DNA from: Ruminococcus sp.
GTDB lineage: Bacteria > Bacillota > Clostridia > Oscillospirales > Acutalibacteraceae
Direction of reading: 5' to 3'
Assembly (NCBI GenBank): GCA_017502425.1
Contig: JAFVVB010000205.1
Coordinates: 1 to 10,895, forward strand
Length of the DNA: 10,895 bases
Of the stretch, positions 6,305 through 10,895 are shown piece by piece. The notes under the pieces were generated by a model. It ran no database searches and had not been told where the DNA came from. It saw nothing but the letters and a program-made list of their open reading frames with translations. Both the position numbers and the translations under genes were made by a program. Each line of letters starts with the position of its first letter. Position 1 is the first letter of the stretch.

Positions 6305-8050
6305 AGCTGTGTCGATTTCGTAAGCTGGTTTCTTTTTACCAGGAGCAGTGTAGTCAGTAACTGTGATAGCACCTGCTGGACACTGTCTAGCGCACATAGA
6401 ACAACCGAAACATTTGTCCTTGATGATAGAGAACTCGAGCAGGTCTTTACATACACCTGCAACACATTTCTTATCAACAACGTGCTGGATATATTCGTCA
6501 CGGAAATAGTGGAGAGTTGAAAGAACAGGGTTAGGAGCTGTCTGACCAAGACCGCAAAGAGAGTTGTCTTTGATGTAGTGGCAGAGCTCTTCCATTTCGT
6601 CGATCATCTCTAAAGTACCCTGACCCTTAGTGATTTTATCAAGCATCTCTAAAAGTCTCTTAGTACCGATACGGCAAGGAGTACATTTACCGCAGGACTC
6701 GTCAACAGTGAACTCTAAGAAGAACTTAGCGATATCAACCATACATGTTGTCTCGTCCATAACGATAAGACCACCAGAACCCATCATAGAACCGATAGAA
6801 AGGAGGTTATCGTAGTCGATAGGAATATCTAAGTGCTGTGGAGGGATACAACCGCCTGAAGGACCACCTGTCTGAGCAGCTTTGAACTTTTTGCCACCAG
6901 GGATACCGCCGCCGATTTCCTCAACGATTTCTCTAAGTGTAGTACCCATAGGAACTTCCACAAGACCAGTATGCTCGATTTTACCACCGAGAGCGAATAC
7001 CTTAGTACCCTTTGATTTCTCAGTACCGATGCTCTGGAACCAGTCAGCGCCGAGTAAGATGATACGTGGGATATTAGCGTATGTTTCAACGTTATTTAAG
7101 ATAGTTGGTTTTTTATAAAGACCCTTAACAGCAGGGAATGGAGGACGAGGTCTAGGCTCGCCACGTTTGCCTTCGATAGAAGTCATGAGAGATGTTTCCT
7201 CACCACATACGAAAGCACCAGCGCCAAGACGAAGCTGTACATCAAAGCAGAAGTCTGTGCCGAAGATGTTGTCGCCTAAGAGACCGTACTCGTGAGCCTG
7301 ATCGATAGCGATCTGGAGACGGTTAACAGCGATAGGATACTCAGCACGAACGTATACGTAACCTTTAGTAGCGCCGATAGCGTAACCAGCGATAGCCATA
7401 GCCTCGAGTAATGCGTGTGGGTCACCCTCTAAGATAGAACGGTCCATGAACGCACCTGGGTCACCTTCGTCGGCGTTACAGCAAACATACTTCTGGTCAG
7501 CATCGTTAGCTGCTGCGAACTTCCATTTTAAACCTGTTGGGAAGCCTGCACCACCACGACCACGTAAGCCTGAAGCAAGGATTGTCTCGATAACTTCGTC
7601 AGGTTTCATCTCGGTAAGAACCTTACCAAGTGCCTGGTAACCATCCATAGCGATGTACTCATCGATCTTTTCAGGGTCGATAACACCGCAGTTACGAAGT
7701 GCGATACGCTGCTGTTTAGCGTAGAAAGCAGTTTTGTTAAGAGATTTGATAGTGTCTTCTTCAACAGTCTCCTGATAAAGAAGTCTTGTAACGATTCTAC
7801 CCTTTAAGAGATGCTCTTCAACGATCTCAGGGATATCATCGATATTAACCATTGAGTAGAAGCTACCTTCAGGGTAGATAACTACGATTGGGCCGAGAGC
7901 ACAAAGACCGAAGCAACCGGTAGTGATAACGTTAACTTCTTTTTCAAGACCGCGAGCTGCGAGTTCTTCGTTTAACTTCTCGACGATTTTTAAACTGTCT
8001 GAGGAGGTACATCCGGTACCGCCGCAAACAAGCACATTAGAACGATACAT
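6251..8050 (-). CDS. hydB: NADH-binding NuoF-like hydrogenase subunit, frameshifted near its C-terminus
   Basis: This subunit oxidises NADH at an FMN site and passes electrons through Fe-S clusters to the catalytic subunit. The 599-aa frame holds, in order: an N-terminal thioredoxin-like [2Fe-2S] domain (C9, C14, C46, C50); the NuoF FMN/NADH region with 'GLRGRGGAGFPTGLKW', 'CNADEGDPGAFMDR' and 'GEETSLMTSIEGKRGEPRP'; an SLBB-like segment; the 'SCGKCTPCRIGT' [4Fe-4S] site; and a C-terminal ferredoxin-like domain. Only the first cluster motif of that domain ('CFGCSMCARQCP') is in frame. After residue 582 the frame ends in 17 unrelated residues, while the expected second motif lies in the neighbouring frame (see 6243-6304). 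In 2[4Fe-4S] ferredoxin folds each motif supplies one ligand to the other's cluster, so both C-terminal clusters would be damaged. AAGGGGGA lies 6 nt before the start. The gene sits 15 bp after the upstream gene. Equivalent names are hndC and nuoF-like. Confidence 0.93.
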   Translation of the reverse strand: MYRSNVLVCGGTGCTSSDSLKIVEKLNEELAARGLEKEVNVITTGCFGLCALGPIVVIYPEGSFYSMVNIDDIPEIVEEHLLKGRIVTRLLYQETVEEDTIKSLNKTAFYAKQQRIALRNCGVIDPEKIDEYIAMDGYQALGKVLTEMKPDEVIETILASGLRGRGGAGFPTGLKWKFAAANDADQKYVCCNADEGDPGAFMDRSILEGDPHALLEAMAIAGYAIGATKGYVYVRAEYPIAVNRLQIAIDQAHEYGLLGDNIFGTDFCFDVQLRLGAGAFVCGEETSLMTSIEGKRGEPRPRPPFPAVKGLYKKPTILNNVETYANIPRIILLGADWFQSIGTEKSKGTKVFALGGKIEHTGLVEVPMGTTLREIVEEIGGGIPGGKKFKAAQTGGPSGGCIPPQHLDIPIDYDNLLSIGSMMGSGGLIVMDETTCMVDIAKFFLEFTVDESCGKCTPCRIGTKRLLEMLDKITKGQGTLEMIDEMEELCHYIKDNSLCGLGQTAPNPVLSTLHYFRDEYIQHVVDKKCVAGVCKDLLEFSIIKDKCFGCSMCARQCPAGAITVTDYTAPGKKKPAYEIDTASALSAVLVYQHVSSAQS

Positions 8051-8065
8051 TATTTGTCCCCCTTT

Positions 8066-8434
8066 TTATTTGTAAGCACCGATAGTATACTCGGTAACTA
8101 CATTTCTGTTTACGATATGATCGTTAACGACCTTAGCAACCTTTTCAGGTGTCATTTTAACGTAAGTAACTTTGTCCTCGCCAGGGATTTCAATTTCAAC
8201 AACAGGCTCGAACTGACAGATGCCGATGCATCCTGTCTGTGTGATAGTAACATCCTGCAACTTACGCTTAGCAACCTCCTCAGTAAAAGCGTTGAGGACA
8301 GGTCTAGCGCCAGCAGCGATACCGCATGTAGCCATACCAACCAGAACACGAATAGCGTCAGGGTTCTCGTGTCTCATATTGAGCTCGAGCTTAGCTTTGT
8401 CTCTGATTGCCTGTAATTCAGCTAAAGATTTCAT
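8066..8434 (-). CDS. Small thioredoxin-fold ferredoxin-like protein (HndB-like)
   Basis: A 122-aa protein of the thioredoxin-like [2Fe-2S] ferredoxin type, matching the position and size of HndB in hndABCD operons. The fold signature is 'VLVGMATCGIAAGARPV' (~30-46) followed by 'TGCIGICQFEPVVEI' (~67-81). Only three cysteines are present in the whole protein: C37, C69 and C73. The usual first ligand of the C-x4-C pair is Gly33. It may therefore bind a cluster with a non-cysteine ligand, or not bind one. Its start overlaps the stop of the upstream ATPase gene by 4 bp (ATGA), so the two are probably translationally coupled; GGAGGTG lies 7 nt before the ATG. Its role in the complex is not firmly known; assembly, electron transfer or regulation are all possible. 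Confidence 0.88.
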   Translation of the reverse strand: MKSLAELQAIRDKAKLELNMRHENPDAIRVLVGMATCGIAAGARPVLNAFTEEVAKRKLQDVTITQTGCIGICQFEPVVEIEIPGEDKVTYVKMTPEKVAKVVNDHIVNRNVVTEYTIGAYK

Positions 8435-8988
8435 GGTGTTGCACCTCCGTGTATATTGTTAGTTTGTTCTTCTAAAAATCCGTCTATCCACTCTAAAACA
8501 TCAGGAGTGTTAAGCGGAACATCTTCACCTAAAATACCTCTGAGCTCTTTAGTATCGAGCGTAAAGCTACCGTGGTCGGTAGTGTAGGAAAAGAGAAAGT
8601 CAATATCGGGATTACACTGGATAAGTATCTTGACAGTAGAGTTGATGTCTCCCAGTGGTGTCATATCGACGCTGGACTTAATAAAGTGGGCATACAAAGT
8701 AGTGCCTACATTTACAGTAGAGTCGATAGAAAAAGTACCACCGGTCTGCTCGGCTGCCATTTTAAACAGCGGAACACCTAAACCGACTTTTCTGGTTTTT
8801 CGTGTGGTGAAGAATGGGTCGATGACTGACTCAACCTGCTCTTTAGTCATACCGCATCCGTCATCCTTGACATAAATATCAAGAAAGTCTTTCTTGTCGC
8901 TTTCGATTACTTCGATAGTAACGACGTTTGCTTTAGCGGTGATGCAGTTTTGAGCCACGTCCATAACATTAAGAGATAATTCTCTCAT
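8431..8988 (-). CDS. Histidine-kinase-type ATP-binding (HATPase_c) protein
   Basis: A 185-aa protein whose first ~105 residues are a GHKL ATPase domain: an N-box around N14 ('VMDVAQNCITAKA'), a G1 box 'DDGCGM' (D42, G44, G46), an F-box-like 'DPFFTTR' (~57-63), and a G2 box 'KVGLGVPLFKMAAEQTGG' (67-84). It has no membrane segment, sensor domain or phospho-acceptor His box, so it is not a complete sensor kinase. The remaining ~80 residues are of unknown function. Similar proteins occur beside clostridial hydrogenase subunits and are often labelled anti-sigma-factor-like ATPases. The gene is 3 bp after the NuoE-like gene and overlaps the next by 4 bp, so it is produced with the hydrogenase. A regulatory or assembly role is inferred. 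AAGGA lies 7 nt upstream of the start. Confidence 0.88.
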   Translation of the reverse strand: MRELSLNVMDVAQNCITAKANVVTIEVIESDKKDFLDIYVKDDGCGMTKEQVESVIDPFFTTRKTRKVGLGVPLFKMAAEQTGGTFSIDSTVNVGTTLYAHFIKSSVDMTPLGDINSTVKILIQCNPDIDFLFSYTTDHGSFTLDTKELRGILGEDVPLNTPDVLEWIDGFLEEQTNNIHGGATP

Positions 8989-8991
8989 GAA

Positions 8992-9489
8992 TTAGTCCTT
9001 ATATTTCTTTAAGATATCCGGAATCATGTCGGCAGTAAGTCTACCATAAACATCGTCGTTGATAGTGATAACCGGAGCGAGACCACACGCACCGATACAA
9101 CGACAAGCTGTTAATGAGAACTGACCGTCTAAAGTACATTCCTCAGCCTCGATACCGAGTTCTTCTGAGAGTTTGTTAAGCACGTCACCTGAACCCTTTA
9201 CGTAACATGCTGTACCCATACAAACAGAGATGTTGTACTTACCCTTTGGAGAAAGGGCGAACTGTGAGTAGAAAGTAGATACGCCGTATACCTCTTCGAG
9301 TGGCACGTTGAGACCTTCCGCAATCATAGTCTGAACCTCGATTGGAAGATAGCCGTAAATATCCTGCGCCTCCTGAAGTACAGGCATTACAGCGCCCGGA
9401 TCATCGATGTGTTTAGCGATGACAGCCTTGAGCTCTGCTTCCTGCTCAGGTGTACCCGCAAACGGGATACTACTGATTTTTTTAAGCAT
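8992..9489 (-). CDS. hydC: NuoE-like [2Fe-2S] hydrogenase subunit (HydC/HndA)
   Basis: A 165-aa protein, normal length for the 24-kDa/NuoE family. It has an N-terminal helical bundle ('VMPVLQEAQDIYGYLP', then 'VYGVSTFYSQF') and a thioredoxin-fold [2Fe-2S] domain with ligands C90 and C95 ('SVCMGTACYVKGS') and C131 and C135 ('CRCIGACGLAPV'). C129 is an extra nearby cysteine. In NADH-dependent hydrogenases it partners the NuoF-like subunit and helps electron flow around the FMN. It is the first gene of the operon, with AGGAGG 7 nt before the ATG and a promoter at 9561-9589. hndA is an equivalent name. Confidence 0.94.
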   Translation of the reverse strand: MLKKISSIPFAGTPEQEAELKAVIAKHIDDPGAVMPVLQEAQDIYGYLPIEVQTMIAEGLNVPLEEVYGVSTFYSQFALSPKGKYNISVCMGTACYVKGSGDVLNKLSEELGIEAEECTLDGQFSLTACRCIGACGLAPVITINDDVYGRLTADMIPDILKKYKD

Positions 9490-9560
9490 CTTTTTTCCTC
9501 CTGATTAGAAAATTATGTACTGTGAATTGTAGCAAATAATTCGTATATGCACACATATGA

Positions 9561-9589
9561 ATTATAGCATGAAAACATATAAATGTCTA
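9561..9589 (-). promoter_or_regulatory. Promoter of the hydrogenase operon
   Basis: On the - strand there is a -35 TAGACA (9589-9584; 5 of 6 consensus), a 17-bp spacer, and a perfect -10 TATAAT (9566-9561) preceded by TGC, an extended -10 element. The predicted start is near 9554, giving a leader of about 64 nt. A second TTGACA at 9634-9629 lies further upstream but has only a weak -10 match. Confidence 0.8.
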
Positions 9590-9627
9590 TACGAAAAAGA
9601 GGAAATATGACCTAAAAATCAAGAAAA

Positions 9628-9645
9628 TTGTCAAAAAATTATCAA
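9628..9645 (-). promoter_or_regulatory. Candidate Rex (NADH/NAD+ sensor) operator
   Basis: The - strand reads TTGATAATTTTTTGACAA. This matches the Rex consensus TTGTTAA-N4-TTAACAA with one mismatch in each 7-bp half. It lies 38 bp upstream of the -35 of the hydrogenase promoter and contains a TTGACA hexamer. Rex represses fermentative and hydrogenase genes in clostridia when NADH is low relative to NAD+. Assignment rests on sequence similarity and on the NADH-linked function of the operon; the distance from the main promoter is a weakness. Confidence 0.5.
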
Positions 9646-9815
9646 ACTTTTTGGCATATATGACAGTTAGTCTAGGCTAACTGACGAAATCGCTTGTGAG
9701 ATTAGTCAACAAACTAGAATTATAATTCTATAACAGAAATAAAGTGTTGTGGTATCAGGACTACCTGTCTGTATAACAATATGGAGAATGAGCGATTACA
9801 AAAATTAAAAAGCTT

Positions 9816-9854
9816 TAAAAATGAAAACAGCTCCCCGAAAAAACGGAGAGCTGT
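9816..9854 (-). terminator. Terminator after the PHP-domain gene
   Basis: On the - strand ACAGCTCTCCG-TTTTTT-CGGGGAGCTGT forms an 11-bp stem with one G-U pair. It is followed by TTTCATTTTT, 3 bp after the stop codon. It separates the DRTGG/PHP transcript from the hydrogenase operon. Confidence 0.85.
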
Positions 9855-9857
9855 CAG

Positions 9858-10571
9858 TTATTCATTTTTTAGTTTCTCAAGAACTGCCTTCACTGAAAGT
9901 TCACTCAGTTCAAAGAAATTTTCAGCTTCTTTCATATTCTGTAAGTAGTGGGCATCGCTGTCACGCACTATCAGCATATCCGATAGGATAGGGTGAGCTG
10001 CCTTTAGCTTTTCTATATCACCTGAGCTTGAAACCTCAGCAGTTTTAAAATCACACTCGGGCGGAATTTCACCGAGTGACGAAATAATCGACATACTGTC
10101 GCGGTTGATGTGAGCAGGATAGCACACACCGCCAAAGGAGGTCACGATATCTTTGATATTCATAACGCTGATGTCGGTCGCTAAAATGAGCAGGTTGTCA
10201 ACCTCGCCGATTTCTTCGTCATTTTCATTCATAATAACCTGACGTCCGTAAATATCGGTGCGGTTTTTAAACTGCATCTGGTGCTCTTTGACATAATCGT
10301 TGAACTTAAGTGCTTTTTCATAGTCAGGAAACAGGCACACCACATGAATTTCCTCCATCGTGGTAAGCTCCATACCGGGAATAAAACACAGTCCGTTTTC
10401 TTTAGCTACTTTGCTCACAGCCTCACAGTTGAGAACAGTGTTGTGATCAGTGAGGGCTATGACGTCAAGTCCTAATAGCTTAGACATACCGACTATGTTA
10501 TTCGGAGTCATATCAATGTCACCGCACGGGGAAAGACACGAGTGCATATGTAAATCATAGTAATATTTCAT
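9858..10571 (-). CDS. PHP-domain metal-dependent phosphoesterase
   Basis: A 237-aa protein of the PHP superfamily. The metal-site motifs are all present: 'DLHMHSCLSPCGD' (D6, H8, H10), 'ALTDHN' (D42, H43), 'PGMELTT' with E68, 'EIHVV' (H76), 'YPAHINR' (H154) and 'DSDAHYL' (D206, H208). Such enzymes hydrolyse phosphoesters using two or three metal ions; the substrate is unknown. There is no polymerase or histidinol-phosphatase extension. It follows the DRTGG gene by 2 bp. Its ribosome site is poor (no AGGAGG within 15 nt), so it probably relies on translational coupling. This PHP/DRTGG pair is commonly seen next to [FeFe]-hydrogenase genes in clostridia, as I recall from such loci, which suggests a linked but unproven role. 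Confidence 0.88.
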   Translation of the reverse strand: MKYYYDLHMHSCLSPCGDIDMTPNNIVGMSKLLGLDVIALTDHNTVLNCEAVSKVAKENGLCFIPGMELTTMEEIHVVCLFPDYEKALKFNDYVKEHQMQFKNRTDIYGRQVIMNENDEEIGEVDNLLILATDISVMNIKDIVTSFGGVCYPAHINRDSMSIISSLGEIPPECDFKTAEVSSSGDIEKLKAAHPILSDMLIVRDSDAHYLQNMKEAENFFELSELSVKAVLEKLKNE

Positions 10572-10573
10572 TT

Positions 10574-10895
10574 TTATTTGAGAAGTTCATAGATTTTAGT
10601 AGAAAGGTGGTAGGCGTTTTCTTCGCTCTTTAAGATAGTGACACCGTGGGTCATAGCTTTTGCTTTAGCGTCATCATCCAAAGCGGCGTTTTCAACCAGC
10701 ACGATACACGAAACATCGGCTAATGTAGCAACAGCGATAGCGTTGATGTTGCCCATTACAGTAAGCCAGATAGAGTCTTCTCCTGCTCTGCCCATAACCC
10801 ATGAGAGTAAATCTCCGATATAGCAATCGGTGATTTCACGCTCTAAGTTGCCTTCTACAAGAATCTCGAGATTAAGTTTATTTACAGCTTCTTTA
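10574..10895 (-). CDS. DRTGG-domain protein (partial, start beyond window)
   Basis: At least 107 codons are in frame to the window edge and no stop interrupts them, so the gene begins outside. The Met at 10795 is internal: the in-frame residues before it ('EITDCYIGDLLSWV') belong to the domain. The sequence matches the DRTGG domain pattern: 'EREITDCYIGDLLSWVMGRA', 'IWLTVMGNINAIAVATLAD', 'CIVLVENAALDDDAKAKA' and 'GVTILKSEENAYHLSTKIYELL'. Stand-alone ~110-120-aa DRTGG proteins near hydrogenase and HPr-kinase-like genes are of unknown function; the domain is also found in CBS-domain proteins and next to phosphotransacetylase. It is transcribed together with the PHP gene (2-bp gap). Confidence 0.85.
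   Translation of the reverse strand, partial: KEAVNKLNLEILVEGNLEREITDCYIGDLLSWVMGRAGEDSIWLTVMGNINAIAVATLADVSCIVLVENAALDDDAKAKAMTHGVTILKSEENAYHLSTKIYELLK

Larger units (their letters stand above)
9490..9857. other. Gene-free regulatory spacer upstream of the hydrogenase operon
   Basis: I find no convincing ORF or RNA gene in these 368 bp. From left to right (+ coordinates) they hold: the operon's leader of about 64 nt; an imperfect palindrome (9539-9562) over the predicted start site; the promoter (9561-9589); a Rex-box-like site (9628-9645); a 7-bp inverted repeat CAGTTAG-TCTAGG-CTAACTG (9664-9683); a perfect 16-bp palindrome TAGAATTATAATTCTA (9715-9730); and the terminator of the PHP gene (9816-9854). 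Bases 9731-9815 show nothing further. Confidence 0.7.

Noticed and set aside
6295..6310. Programmed ribosomal frameshifting at the end of hydB
   Set aside because: A -1 shift would restore the tail, but no slippery X-XXY-YYZ heptamer or clear downstream stimulatory hairpin is visible, and the family does not need frameshifting. A mutation or sequence error is simpler.
6295..6549. 84-codon - strand frame near the HydB frameshift, as a possible restored HydB frame
   Set aside because: It is the third frame, not the one that restores the ferredoxin motif, and its translation has no Fe-S motif.
8054..8416. 120-codon + strand frame opposite the HndB-like gene
   Set aside because: It is a shadow of the coupled - strand genes; there is no plausible ribosome site and no domain.
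9490..9857. Riboswitch, T-box or CRISPR repeats in the spacer
   Set aside because: I see no T-box motif, no known riboswitch core and no regularly spaced repeats; only separate short dyads and promoter elements.

Overview
The window looks like chromosomal DNA from an anaerobic, low-to-moderate GC Firmicute, most likely a Ruminococcus-like member of the Oscillospiraceae. The main reasons are three secreted dockerin proteins with the duplicated 'DATxIQ' calcium-loop signature, strong AGGAGG-type ribosome binding sites, and an NADH-linked multisubunit [FeFe]-hydrogenase operon of the hndABCD/hydABC kind used for fermentative hydrogen production. The species call is inference; no marker gene is present.

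Left part (1-3683). Two dockerin genes lie in tandem on the + strand: the 3' end of one, then a complete 412-aa one. The end of each gene and the non-coding DNA after it (about 250 bp, with a terminator) are nearly identical. Then come a Nim/PNPOx-like flavoprotein gene on the - strand, a divergent gene for a secreted protein with an N-terminal dockerin, and a possible 58-aa ORF whose Shine-Dalgarno sequence lies inside a terminator-like hairpin.

Middle (3580-9589). A YdcF/DUF218 membrane protein gene on the - strand precedes the hydrogenase operon, also on the - strand. Transcription order is: NuoE-like subunit (165 aa), histidine-kinase-type ATPase (185 aa), small thioredoxin-fold protein (122 aa), NuoF-like flavoprotein (HydB/HndC), and catalytic [FeFe]-hydrogenase (HydA/HndD, 579 aa). 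The operon has an extended -10 promoter, a Rex-box-like site upstream and a strong terminator. The NuoF-like gene carries a one-base frameshift near its 3' end. It removes the last CxxCxxCxxxC cluster motif, which stays intact in the next frame, so it is either a real lesion or a sequence error.

Right part (9590-10895). A 368-bp gene-free spacer separates the hydrogenase operon from an upstream - strand pair: a PHP-domain phosphoesterase and, running off the window, a DRTGG-domain protein. These two, with the ATPase inside the hydrogenase operon, form a recurring but functionally unexplained accessory set around clostridial hydrogenases.

The core system is a known one: NADH oxidation coupled to H2 evolution, probably electron-bifurcating with ferredoxin. 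I do not see a wholly new system. The best leads are the HydB frameshift, the candidate Rex operator and the uncharacterised ATPase/DRTGG/PHP module.
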